DNA from: an uncultured Fretibacterium sp.
GTDB taxonomy: Bacteria; Synergistota; Synergistia; Synergistales; Aminobacteriaceae
DNA length: 64,000 nt
Direction: 5' to 3'
NCBI GenBank assembly: GCA_946183145.1
Contig: CAMGZM010000005.1
Location: forward strand, 1-64,000
The position numbers were made by a program, and so were the translations under genes. Positions 15,603 through 23,675 of this stretch are shown here, piece after piece. How positions within the stretch are numbered: position 1 is the stretch's first letter; each line of letters starts with the position of its first letter. The notes beneath the pieces were generated by a model. The model had not been told where the DNA came from and ran no database searches. It saw only the letters and a program-made list of their open reading frames with translations.

Positions 15603-16616
15603 TTGAAGAAACGAGTATTAAGCGCAATGAGACCAACCGGCCCGCTACATTTGGGACACATGGCCGGAGCTTTAAGCAACTTCATCAAGCTGCAGAACGA
15701 TGAAAATTACGAGTGCTTTTACGCGATTGCAGACTGGCACGCGCTCACATCAAACTACGAGGACAGCTCTAATACCGCTGAATTTTGCTACACGGCATTG
15801 CTTGACTGGTTAGCTGTCGGACTTGACCCGGAGAAATCGCCGCTATTCATTCAGTCTCATGTGCCACAGCACGCGGAATTAGCCCTAGCTCTCGGAATGA
15901 TTACCCCGTTAGGCTGGCTTTACCGAAATCCCACGTACAAAGAGCAGCTCTTCAACATCCGCAACAAGGATTTAGGCACATACGGCTTCTTAGGTTATCC
16001 CGTTTTGATGGCGGCTGATATTTTGCTGTACAAAGCTGAGTTAGTCCCTGTTGGAGAGGATCAGAGCGCGCATCTTGAGATTTCCCGCGAGCTTGTGAGG
16101 CACTTCAACAACATTTTCGGAGAAGGATTACTCGTTGAGCCTCAGCCGTTATTCACGAAGACTCCCAAAGTCCCAGGCACAGACGGCCGCAAAATGAGCA
16201 AGTCATACGGGAATGCGCTGGAGATTTCCGAGAGTGAAGAGTCAATGTGGCAGAAATTACGCACAATGATGACAGACCCGGCGAGAATGAGGCGCAAAGA
16301 CCCCGGAGACCCGGAGAAATGCCCAGTGTGGGATCTGCACAAAGTCTTCAACCATGACGAAAACGAGAAATCCGAAATCTGCGAGGGCTGCAAAACTGCG
16401 GGAATCGGCTGTATTGACTGCAAGAAGAAACTTAACGCTCATATTCAGGAGATGATGACTCCAGTCCGTGAACGCCGCGCAAAATATGAGGGCAAAAAGT
16501 CGTTGCTTGATGAGATTCTTGCTGACGGCGCGGAAAAGGCCGGGAGAGTCGCACGCCAGACGATGAGCGAAATTTATCCGGCTATGGGATTATTAAGGAA
16601 TCCTGAGAGATTATGA
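15603..16616 (+). CDS. trpS: Tryptophanyl-tRNA synthetase with [4Fe-4S] Cys motif
   Basis: Charges tRNA-Trp. Class I signatures are HLGH (residues 16-19) and KMSKS near 197; 337 residues is normal length. C240, C263, C270 and C273 give C-x22-C-x6-C-x2-C exactly, the spacing known for the [4Fe-4S]-binding TrpRS of Thermotoga maritima; an extra Cys at 260 lies in between. The cluster sits in the anticodon-binding region in that family. The start is TTG 15603 after AGGAG. The next gene begins in its ATGA stop overlap. Confidence 0.96.
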   Translation: MKKRVLSAMRPTGPLHLGHMAGALSNFIKLQNDENYECFYAIADWHALTSNYEDSSNTAEFCYTALLDWLAVGLDPEKSPLFIQSHVPQHAELALALGMITPLGWLYRNPTYKEQLFNIRNKDLGTYGFLGYPVLMAADILLYKAELVPVGEDQSAHLEISRELVRHFNNIFGEGLLVEPQPLFTKTPKVPGTDGRKMSKSYGNALEISESEESMWQKLRTMMTDPARMRRKDPGDPEKCPVWDLHKVFNHDENEKSEICEGCKTAGIGCIDCKKKLNAHIQEMMTPVRERRAKYEGKKSLLDEILADGAEKAGRVARQTMSEIYPAMGLLRNPERL

Positions 16617-17254
16617 TTGATATCGATTCGTGGCTCAAAATATTTTCGGGACGGCTTGAGGCGGAATTTTCCGGGCGTATATGGTTCATTGGGCTTCAGG
16701 GAAGTTACGCAAGAGGCGAGGCAAAAGAAACCAGCGATATTGATATAGTTGTGATTTTCGACAGGCTTTCAGTGAATGATTTGACAGCATACCGCAAAAT
16801 GCTTGATGGTATTCCTGAGCGCGGGAAAATTTGCGGTTTCGTTTCAGGGCGCGATGAGATTATGAATTGGGAGCCTTCTGACCTGTTGCAGTTCTGTTAT
16901 GACACAATCCCCGTGAAGGGAAGCCTTGAAGATTTGCTTGCGCTCGTTGACGGTGAAGCAGTAAAACATGCCGTGAAAATCGGAGCTTGCAATATATACC
17001 ATGCCTGCGTTCATAACTTTCTTCACGAAAAATCCCCGGATATTCTCAAAGGGTTATTCAAATCTGCGGCGTTTGTGATTCAGGCTGAATATTTCTTGAA
17101 GACAGGACGCTATATCAGGAAGCATTCTGAGCTTTGCGGGCTTTTGCCTCAAGACGAACAGCGAATATTAGTGCCTGAAAACTTGGGATTTGATGATTTG
17201 TCGCTGATTTTGTTCACATGGTCGGGACGGCTGATTGCGAATGACGGATTTTGA
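16613..17254 (+). CDS. MNT-type nucleotidyltransferase domain protein
   Basis: 213 residues. The front has GSYARGEAKETSDIDIVV near residues 30-47, the G-S-x-x-(R)G ... D-x-D signature of the polymerase-beta-like nucleotidyltransferase (NTP_transf_2) fold, with the metal-binding Asp pair. The C-terminal half is helical, HEPN-like (FKSAAFVIQAEYFLKTGRYIRKH). Such single proteins can modify small molecules, tRNA or toxins; a free-standing MNT next to HEPN would be toxin-antitoxin-like, but here both lie in one polypeptide, and housekeeping genes surround it. The start overlaps trpS by 4 nt. Confidence 0.75.
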   Translation: MIDIDSWLKIFSGRLEAEFSGRIWFIGLQGSYARGEAKETSDIDIVVIFDRLSVNDLTAYRKMLDGIPERGKICGFVSGRDEIMNWEPSDLLQFCYDTIPVKGSLEDLLALVDGEAVKHAVKIGACNIYHACVHNFLHEKSPDILKGLFKSAAFVIQAEYFLKTGRYIRKHSELCGLLPQDEQRILVPENLGFDDLSLILFTWSGRLIANDGF

Positions 17255-17981
17255 CGTAAACATTGACGGGTATTCAGGGCCTTTTGACCTTCTATGTTCA
17301 CTCGTTGAGAGCGGGAAATTCAGAGTCTCAGGGATAAAAATTTCTCAGCTCATAAAGATTTACGGATTGTACCTCGTCAAAACCAGACAGACTCCGGCGG
17401 ATACTCTTGCTGATTTCTTCATGATGACGGCGGGATTAGTCCTTGAGAAAACGCGCTCACTCCTCCCGAATTATGATGATGATTCTGACTCTGAGATTAT
17501 CCCCGATGAAGAAGAGTTCATGAAATCCCTTGAGCGTTACAAGCCGTACAGGAAAATATATTTGTGGCTTGCGGAAAAATTTGCTCTGTCCTCAATGTCA
17601 TATCCCCGCGGCGTTCCTGAAATCCCCGAAAAGAGCCGTGATGTTGTTATTGATTCTTCAGGAGCATATACCCTCGCTAAAACGTGGAAGGAAATCAACA
17701 CCCGTTACACTCAGAACGCAGCAAAGCGCAAAATTCTCACGGAGGCCGAGTCAAATGCAGATTGGGACGGATTCGCGCAGGATGACCAGAAGCAAATAGA
17801 AGCGAGAGTCGCGGAGATTGAGTCGCTGTTGAGCATGTCAAAATCTCTGAGCCTTCACGAAATCGCGGGCAATAATCTTGTTGTTACGTTATTGGCTGTC
17901 CTTGAGCTTTGCAGAATGGGACGCGCAAAAATTGAGCAGGATGAATTATTTTCAGATGTCAGAATTATCACGAAAGATTGA
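17241..17981 (+). CDS. scpA: Segregation and condensation protein A
   Basis: Kleisin subunit of SMC condensin. The N-terminus FDVNIDGYSGPFDLLCSLVESGK, abridged, is typical; helices near 60-80 (LADFFMMTAGLVLEKTRSLLP) bind SMC, and the C-terminal winged helix (near 215-245) binds the other SMC head. About 246 residues from ATG 17241, normal for the family. A TTG at 17235 is an alternative. It overlaps the nucleotidyltransferase gene upstream and scpB downstream, so the pair is co-translated. Confidence 0.93.
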   Translation: MTDFDVNIDGYSGPFDLLCSLVESGKFRVSGIKISQLIKIYGLYLVKTRQTPADTLADFFMMTAGLVLEKTRSLLPNYDDDSDSEIIPDEEEFMKSLERYKPYRKIYLWLAEKFALSSMSYPRGVPEIPEKSRDVVIDSSGAYTLAKTWKEINTRYTQNAAKRKILTEAESNADWDGFAQDDQKQIEARVAEIESLLSMSKSLSLHEIAGNNLVVTLLAVLELCRMGRAKIEQDELFSDVRIITKD

Positions 17982-18489
17982 GGCTCTACTCTTCATATCA
18001 TCATCACCCGTAACAGAACGCGAATTACGAGAAGCATTAGGAGTCTCATTGCGTGAGATTCGATCCGCGCTTGAAGAGTTGCAGATGATTCTTGACGGTG
18101 AGAATCACGGAGTCTTTCTGCGTACGTTGGCAGGAGGATATATCATTGAGACAAAGCCGGAACTCTCAGACATTGCAGGACGATTCCGCGACAATGCCGG
18201 GAAAAATCGAGTCAGACTCAGCAAAGCCGCAATAGAAACCGCCGCCGTAATCGCAAAACGTCAGCCCGTAACACGCACAGAGATTGACGACATTCGCGGG
18301 GTAAACTCTTCAAGCCCTCTCGCAAAACTCTTAGAGCTTGGACTCGTCAAGACAGCAGGGCGCAAAAAGGAAGGTCGTCCCTCACTGCTTTATGTTACGA
18401 CAGCAAAATTTCTTGAGACTTTTGGGATTGATGATATAAATGATATTCCTGATCTTGATGAAATTGACACGGAGGAGGAATCAACATGA
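17956..18489 (+). CDS. scpB: Segregation and condensation protein B
   Basis: Partner of ScpA in the SMC complex; two winged-helix domains. MSELSRKIEALLFISSSPVT opens the family alignment. The core motif KAAIETAAVIAKRQPVTRTEI near residues 88-108 and the later KLLELGLVKTAGRKKEGRP are family hallmarks. Starting from ATG 17956 the protein has 177 residues; upstream starts at 17941 and 17878 are in frame but add unusual sequence. It overlaps scpA by 26 nt and the next gene by 4 nt. Confidence 0.93.
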   Translation: MSELSRKIEALLFISSSPVTERELREALGVSLREIRSALEELQMILDGENHGVFLRTLAGGYIIETKPELSDIAGRFRDNAGKNRVRLSKAAIETAAVIAKRQPVTRTEIDDIRGVNSSSPLAKLLELGLVKTAGRKKEGRPSLLYVTTAKFLETFGIDDINDIPDLDEIDTEEEST

Positions 18490-19202
18490 GGCTTAACGCT
18501 TACTTGTCATCATGCGGGGCAGCGTCGAGGCGAAAATCTGAGGCAATAATCTTAAGCGGAAGGGTGCAGGTAAACGGAAAAATTGTTCTTGCGCCCTTCT
18601 TTAGTGTTGACCCTGAGAATGATACTGTTACTCTTGACCGTCATCCCCTGAAACTTTCACAGCACTTCTATTACGTCATCAACAAGCCCGCCGGATATGT
18701 ATGCGCCGCAAGTGATAAATATGATCCCGTTGTTGTTGATTTGATTCGCGGCCATGAAGGAAGGCTTTACCCTGTCGGAAGGCTTGACCGTGAATCAGAA
18801 GGCTTGCTCATCCTCACGAATGACGGACAATTTACGCAGAATATCATTCACCCGTCAAAAGAGATTCACAAAGAGTATGAAGCACTGCTGAACATACCGA
18901 TTAACGCAAAACAGATTGAGAGATGGCGAAAAGGATTCGAGATTGCAGAAGGTCATCACGTTGCGCCGATAAGCATAAGGGTTATGGATATGAGTCCTGC
19001 AAATCAATGGGTCAATATAGTCATCGCTGAGGGACTCAAGCGTGAGATAAGACTCATGGCGAAAAGCGCGGGCTTCAGAGTCGAGCGTTTAATACGCAGG
19101 AGAATCGGCAAGATGAAACTTGAGACTTTGAAGAGCGGTGAATATGTGAGTTTGTCATTTTCTGAACTGTACACTAAAATATTTAATGGCGGTATCGTTT
19201 GA
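18486..19202 (+). CDS. rluB: Pseudouridine synthase, RsuA/RluB family
   Basis: 238 residues with an N-terminal S4 RNA-binding domain (RLNAYLSSCGAASRRKSEA) followed by the catalytic domain with GRLDRESEGLLILTNDG near residue 100 (catalytic Asp in GRLDxxxxG). Modifies a uridine in rRNA; the RluB-like scpA-scpB-rluB order is common in many bacteria. Whether it acts on 23S (RluB) or 16S (RsuA) cannot be told; context favours RluB. The ATG is in the stop codon overlap of scpB. Confidence 0.88.
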   Translation: MRLNAYLSSCGAASRRKSEAIILSGRVQVNGKIVLAPFFSVDPENDTVTLDRHPLKLSQHFYYVINKPAGYVCAASDKYDPVVVDLIRGHEGRLYPVGRLDRESEGLLILTNDGQFTQNIIHPSKEIHKEYEALLNIPINAKQIERWRKGFEIAEGHHVAPISIRVMDMSPANQWVNIVIAEGLKREIRLMAKSAGFRVERLIRRRIGKMKLETLKSGEYVSLSFSELYTKIFNGGIV

Positions 19203-19230
19203 TTTTCCACAACAAAAGGGGGTTAAGTCC

Positions 19231-20121
19231 GTGAGTGAAATTGATGAGAAATCCAGAGAATTAATCAAGACGCGAATATTAAGCAACATGCAGAACATAA
19301 AATCATTCCCGCAGTTTGTTCTTGAGACGATGAGAAAACTTAATGACCCCGAAAGCAATGCGGCGGACGTTGCTCAGAGTCTCTCACGCGATGAAGGTCT
19401 TGTGCTTCGTATACTCAAGCTCGCAAATTCCGTAGCCTATGGAGTCAGCCGTAACATCTCAAACATTGCGGAGGCGATAACACTTCTCGGCTATAAGTCA
19501 GTCAGCAACATCATACTTGCGGCAACTGTATATTCAGCGATGGACAAAGGGTTGACGGGCTATGCGCTTGACCGCGGGGAACTTTGGCGGCATTCTCTCA
19601 TGGTTGCGTACACGTCAAGGCACCTCGCAGGCATAACGGGCAAAGTCAGCACTGAAGACGCTTACGTAGGAGGATTGCTTCACGACATCGGAAAAGTTAT
19701 CCTCAACGACTATGTGAGATTCGGTTACGGGATAATCGTCAAGATGGTTGAAGAGAAGCACATACCGTTTACTGACGCTGAAACGCAGGTGCTTGGATTC
19801 GATCACGCCGCAATAGGTGAGCTTTTAGTCGAAAAGTGGTCAATGCCGGACTCGTACAAAGTTCCGATTGCGTATCACCACAAGCCTAATGATTTGCCCG
19901 AAGACAAGAAGCAGTATCAGCCGTTGCTTGACGTTGTTACAGTCGCGAACTCGATATGCCTGATGCTGGGGATTGGACTCGGTGCTGACGGATTACAGGC
20001 GTATATGTTCCCTGAGCCTATAGAGAGACTCGGAATAACGAATTTCGACAGCCTTCTTTCGGAGATGATAGACTTTGCCGGAAGCGTGGCCAGTGATATG
20101 GGCGACATGGCCGGATTGTAG
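19231..20121 (+). CDS. HDOD-domain signalling protein
   Basis: 296 residues from GTG 19231, which has AGGGGG at good spacing (an upstream ATG at 19186 lies in rluB and has no ribosome site). The sequence carries the HDOD (HD-related output) domain: helix-rich, with a GGLLHDIGKVIL motif near 155. HDOD proteins regulate in response to other signals and often lack HD catalysis. It is positioned between rluB and cmk, so it may be transcribed with them. Signal unknown. Confidence 0.85.
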   Translation: MSEIDEKSRELIKTRILSNMQNIKSFPQFVLETMRKLNDPESNAADVAQSLSRDEGLVLRILKLANSVAYGVSRNISNIAEAITLLGYKSVSNIILAATVYSAMDKGLTGYALDRGELWRHSLMVAYTSRHLAGITGKVSTEDAYVGGLLHDIGKVILNDYVRFGYGIIVKMVEEKHIPFTDAETQVLGFDHAAIGELLVEKWSMPDSYKVPIAYHHKPNDLPEDKKQYQPLLDVVTVANSICLMLGIGLGADGLQAYMFPEPIERLGITNFDSLLSEMIDFAGSVASDMGDMAGL

Positions 20122-20122
20122 A

Positions 20123-20791
20123 ATGTCATACGTAATCACGATAGACGGCCCTGCTGGTGCGGGTAAAAGCACAGTGGCTAAAGATGTTGCGCGGGCTTTG
20201 GGGATAAATTATCTTGACACGGGAGCGATTTACCGGGCTATTGCGCTGATACTTTACGAGTCAGAAGTGAAAGCTGTTGATGATTATATTATGCGCGAGG
20301 CTCTCAGCAAGATAAAAATTGAGCTTTGCGGAAAATCTGTTCTCGTGAACGGCTTTGATGTTACGGGCGAGATTCGGACTCCTCTTGTCGATGAATTGTC
20401 GTCAATGTACTCTGCGATTCCCTCAGTCAGAAAAGCTCTCTTATCCCTCCAGAAAGAACAGGAGTATCACGGCTCAATCGTAGCAGAAGGCCGCGACGTT
20501 GGCAGCGTGGTATTTCCGAACGCGCAGGCAAAATTCTTCCTCACAGCAAGCCCCGAAGCACGAGCCAAGCGACGTTATGACGAACGGGTCGCAAAAGGGA
20601 AATCAGCCGACTACAACGAGATATTACAGGCGATAATTGAGCGCGACAAGAACGACTCAAGCCGTGAAGTTTCACCCCTCACAATCCCGGAAGGCGCAAC
20701 ATACATCGACACTTCCGACATTACCGAACAAGAAGCAGTGCAAAAAATTCTCGACAAAGTGAAAGAAGTCATACCCAATGAAGCAAAGTAA
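20123..20791 (+). CDS. cmk: Cytidylate kinase
   Basis: Phosphorylates CMP/dCMP. The P-loop DGPAGAGKST lies at residues 8-17, the AMP-binding-like region LDTGAIYRAIAL near 30, and the AEGRDVGSVVFP motif near 128 is typical of CMP kinases. 222 residues, normal. ATG 20123 is two nt after the HDOD stop, so translation is probably coupled. The gene end overlaps plsC by 14 nt. Confidence 0.95.
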   Translation: MSYVITIDGPAGAGKSTVAKDVARALGINYLDTGAIYRAIALILYESEVKAVDDYIMREALSKIKIELCGKSVLVNGFDVTGEIRTPLVDELSSMYSAIPSVRKALLSLQKEQEYHGSIVAEGRDVGSVVFPNAQAKFFLTASPEARAKRRYDERVAKGKSADYNEILQAIIERDKNDSSREVSPLTIPEGATYIDTSDITEQEAVQKILDKVKEVIPNEAK

Positions 20792-21404
20792 GATATTCTA
20801 TTGGATCGTCAAAAATTTCTTCAAGTTTCTACTTATTATATATAACCGCTGTTCGTCAAAATGGCTTGAGAAACTTCCGAAAAATGAGAAATTCATAGTA
20901 GCGTGCAACCATGCGAGCAATTTAGACCCGTTAATAGTCGGGTGCTTTTTCCCGCGCATGCTGCGTTATCTCGCGAAAGAGGAGCTTTTCACAGGCTGGT
21001 TTCTCGGAACGTGCATTAGGGCATTGGGAGCAGTCCCCGTATCACGCACAACAAACGCATCAGCCGCAGGAGCGTTAAAAGGATTCATGAAGCTCTATCA
21101 GGAAGGAAGCGACGTGCTGATATTCCCTGAAGGAGGCCGGACTCTTGACGGAAAATTACAGCCTCTTGAAGCCGGAGTCGCATTAATCGCAGCTCATGAA
21201 CACGCGCCAATTCTCCCGGTGTTTATTCACGGCTCATTTAAGGCAATGCCGCCCGGTTCAGCGTTCGTAAAGCCGACAAAATTACGCGTAACTTTCGGTA
21301 AGCCATTACGTTTTAGCGATGATGTTTACGACAGCAAAGCAGGACGCAAAATCATAATGGACTCACTGACAGAGACATTCAGACAGCTTGAAGCAGGAGA
21401 ATAA
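20778..21404 (+). CDS. plsC: 1-acyl-sn-glycerol-3-phosphate acyltransferase (PlsC-type)
   Basis: 208 residues. Acyltransferase block I NHASNLD (H-x4-D catalytic pair) is near residue 47, block III FPEGGRT near 122. An N-terminal hydrophobic helix (FFKFLLIIYN) anchors it at the inner membrane. It makes phosphatidic acid for membrane lipids. cmk-plsC pairs are common. It overlaps cmk by 14 nt. Confidence 0.92.
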   Translation: MKQSKIFYWIVKNFFKFLLIIYNRCSSKWLEKLPKNEKFIVACNHASNLDPLIVGCFFPRMLRYLAKEELFTGWFLGTCIRALGAVPVSRTTNASAAGALKGFMKLYQEGSDVLIFPEGGRTLDGKLQPLEAGVALIAAHEHAPILPVFIHGSFKAMPPGSAFVKPTKLRVTFGKPLRFSDDVYDSKAGRKIIMDSLTETFRQLEAGE

Positions 21405-21409
21405 CCGCA

Positions 21410-22294
21410 ATGTTCATCAGCATGACAGGATTCGGGAGCAAATCATATTCATTCTCATGGGGAAGCGTGAAGATTGAGATTAGCTCCGTCAACCACAAGT
21501 ATCAGGATTTCACAGTGAAACTTCCGCGTGAATTGTTGTCGCTCGAAAACAGGCTGTTAATGATACTGCGTGAAAAGATTATGCGGGGAAAAGTGAAACT
21601 TTCAGCCGAAATTGTTTGGAATCCCGGCTCAAAAATTCCCGTGCTCGACAATGACAGCCTTCGAGTCTTCATCAGCCAGGTACGCACAATCGCAAAACGC
21701 AACAGCCTTGAAGCCGCCAATGACATAACAAGTTTCCTCATGATTCCGGGAGTGCTTGATGTTTCGGCAAATGTCGCTGAGGAAGAAGCACGAGAACACC
21801 CGGAGATTTGGGACAATCTCACGCTTGAAGCAATTGACGAGATGAACGAGATGAAGAAAGCTGAGGGCGAAAAGTTACGCGCAAAAGTTGAGGCTGACCT
21901 CGTGAGTCTTGAAGGCATAATTGAGACTCTCAAATCACGCTGGAAAATCGCGAGTGCAGAAGCCATTGAAGGACTCAGGACTCGAATCGAAACATTGACG
22001 GAACATTACAGCTTGGAGCTTGACGAGGCAAGAATCGCGCAGGAAGTTGCGTTTTTGTCGGACAAATGGGACGTATCAGAGGAAGTTGCGAGGCTTGAGG
22101 CTCATACGGGGAAATTCCGCAAGGTTATGGACGAAAATTTTTGCGGGAAAAAGCTGGACTTCCTCATTCAGGAAATGAACAGGGAGATTAACACAATGGG
22201 AAGCAAAGTTAATGATGCCAATTTCAGATGGGGAGTCGTTGAGGCAAAATCATGTATCGAAAGAATGAGGGAGCAAATACAGAATATAGAGTAA
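21410..22294 (+). CDS. yicC: YicC/YloC family endoribonuclease
   Basis: 294 residues. N-terminal MTGFGSKSYSF and INHKYQDFTVKLP-like segments and the C-terminal DFLIQEMNREINTMGSK motif define the family, whose members have been reported to cut RNA. It often precedes remA (DUF370), gmk and rpoZ; here a 320-bp non-coding gap takes the place of remA. The start is ATG 21410 after CAGGAG. Confidence 0.93.
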   Translation: MFISMTGFGSKSYSFSWGSVKIEISSVNHKYQDFTVKLPRELLSLENRLLMILREKIMRGKVKLSAEIVWNPGSKIPVLDNDSLRVFISQVRTIAKRNSLEAANDITSFLMIPGVLDVSANVAEEEAREHPEIWDNLTLEAIDEMNEMKKAEGEKLRAKVEADLVSLEGIIETLKSRWKIASAEAIEGLRTRIETLTEHYSLELDEARIAQEVAFLSDKWDVSEEVARLEAHTGKFRKVMDENFCGKKLDFLIQEMNREINTMGSKVNDANFRWGVVEAKSCIERMREQIQNIE

Positions 22295-22617
22295 ACAGCT
22301 GACGACTAAAATCGCGAGCTTTCAGAGAAAAATGGCACATGGCCTAACGTCTGAGCACCGAATGTTTACGCCTCAGAGTACCATTCTTCGCTGGGACTGG
22401 CTTACACAGCCTCTATTCGGTAGATTCTTATTGCTCATCCGGCTACGTTTTAATTTGTCATGTGCAGTTTGCACTATCGTTTTTGCAGAACGTCTAACTG
22501 TCTTGCACCTTAAGTACGTTTAAGACTTTACAGACGGAACGTGTTAAAATTCGTCCGGCCAACTCCCATAGTCTTAACTCGTTAAAGGCCGAAAACATTA
22601 TAGCAGAGAAAGGAAAA
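22295..22617. other. 320-bp non-coding gap with hairpins before gmk
   Basis: No protein is convincing here. Seen: hairpins TCTGAG/CTCAGA (near 22350-22376), GTGCA/TGCAC with a 3-nt loop (near 22462-22474), CTTAA/TTAAG (near 22508-22524), GGCT/AGCC (near 22399-22411), and a possible long pairing of GGCCTAACG (near 22341) with CGTTA-AA-GGCC (near 22580). These could belong to a structured leader or small RNA. No known class (6S, tmRNA, SRP RNA) is recognised. Confidence 0.35.
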
Positions 22618-23217
22618 GTGAACGCAATTCTTATCACGACTAAAGCAACGAGTGTCATTGCGCAAAATATGAAGACAGGAAAATTATTTGTGCTTTCAGG
22701 CCCAAGCGGAGTCGGTAAAGGAACGTTAAGACAGCACGCACTGAACAACGCGCCGAATCTCAAATACTCCATATCATGCACAACCCGCAAGCCCCGTGAA
22801 GGTGAGACGGACGGAGTCGAATATCGATTCATTTCCCACGCAAAATTTCAGGAATATATATCGTGTGAATTGTTCCTTGAATACGCTCATGTTCACGAGG
22901 ATTATTACGGGACTCTGAAAGCTGACGTGATGAATGACCTTGAGTCCGGCCATGATGTTTTGCTTGAGATTGACGTTCAGGGAGCTTTGCAGGTCAAAGA
23001 GAAAATGCCCGAAGCCGTATTGATATTCGTCGCGCCTCCAAGCGTTGAAGTTCTGACGCAGAGACTCACAGGCCGGGGGACTGAGAACGCAGAAAGCCTT
23101 AACGTAAGACTCAATAATGCGATCGGCGAGCTTTCGTACAAAGATAAGTATGATTATGTGATTGTGAACGATGATTTAGAGTCAGCATGTGAGGAATTGA
23201 GACGGATAATATTATGA
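22618..23217 (+). CDS. gmk: Guanylate kinase
   Basis: Converts GMP to GDP. P-loop LSGPSGVGKGTL near residue 25 (from GTG 22618), the SCTTRKPREGE and GVEYRFIS segments (GMP binding) and an AEVLIFVAPPS-like stretch are typical. GTG 22618 has AAAGGA in front; ATG 22669 gives the common shorter N-terminus but has no ribosome site. Core length is normal (about 183-200). The next gene starts in its stop overlap. Confidence 0.95.
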   Translation: MNAILITTKATSVIAQNMKTGKLFVLSGPSGVGKGTLRQHALNNAPNLKYSISCTTRKPREGETDGVEYRFISHAKFQEYISCELFLEYAHVHEDYYGTLKADVMNDLESGHDVLLEIDVQGALQVKEKMPEAVLIFVAPPSVEVLTQRLTGRGTENAESLNVRLNNAIGELSYKDKYDYVIVNDDLESACEELRRIIL

Positions 23218-23654
23218 CGATGGATAAATTTTTGCGCTGGATGCTTTTCTGCGCGGGGATAATCACGGCAATTTTCGCGGGCTATATGTTCAGCGAGTCA
23301 AGAAGCGACTGGGGCGCGGCGTGGCTTTCTGTTACAGTAGGATTCTTGTGTTTCGCAACGAGAATCAAGCCGGAAAAATCACATTCATCATCAGACGATG
23401 ACAGCAAAGACCTTCATGACCTCGCAATGTTAATCGCTGATTTGTCGGTTATGAGCCTGAAGAATATAGGCAGGACAATTCCCCCCGGAACAAAAGAGAT
23501 TAACGACATGGAGGAAAAGTTAAGCAGTTTTCTTGACGTTATGCCTTTAAGCAGTGATGAAAGGGATGAAATATCAGAAGAATTTGACCGCCTCAGAGAC
23601 AGGACAAAACGAAACGAAAGCGGGCGGGCTATAATGAGAAGCGCAAGGCTTTAG
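23214..23654 (+). CDS. Small membrane protein of unknown function
   Basis: 146 residues. Two predicted transmembrane helices near residues 8-24 and 33-49, then a charged, mostly helical cytosolic part with an Asp/Ser-rich stretch (SHSSSDDDSKD). No family recognised. It sits between gmk and ftsH with a 4-nt overlap with gmk, in the place where rpoZ is often found; it does not look like RpoZ. Confidence 0.7.
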   Translation: MTMDKFLRWMLFCAGIITAIFAGYMFSESRSDWGAAWLSVTVGFLCFATRIKPEKSHSSSDDDSKDLHDLAMLIADLSVMSLKNIGRTIPPGTKEINDMEEKLSSFLDVMPLSSDERDEISEEFDRLRDRTKRNESGRAIMRSARL

Positions 23655-23675
23655 ACTTTCACAGGAGATAATTTC

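Noticed and set aside
22332-22523. 63-codon frame between yicC and gmk
   Set aside because: No ribosome site, no family, and the region shows RNA-like hairpins instead.
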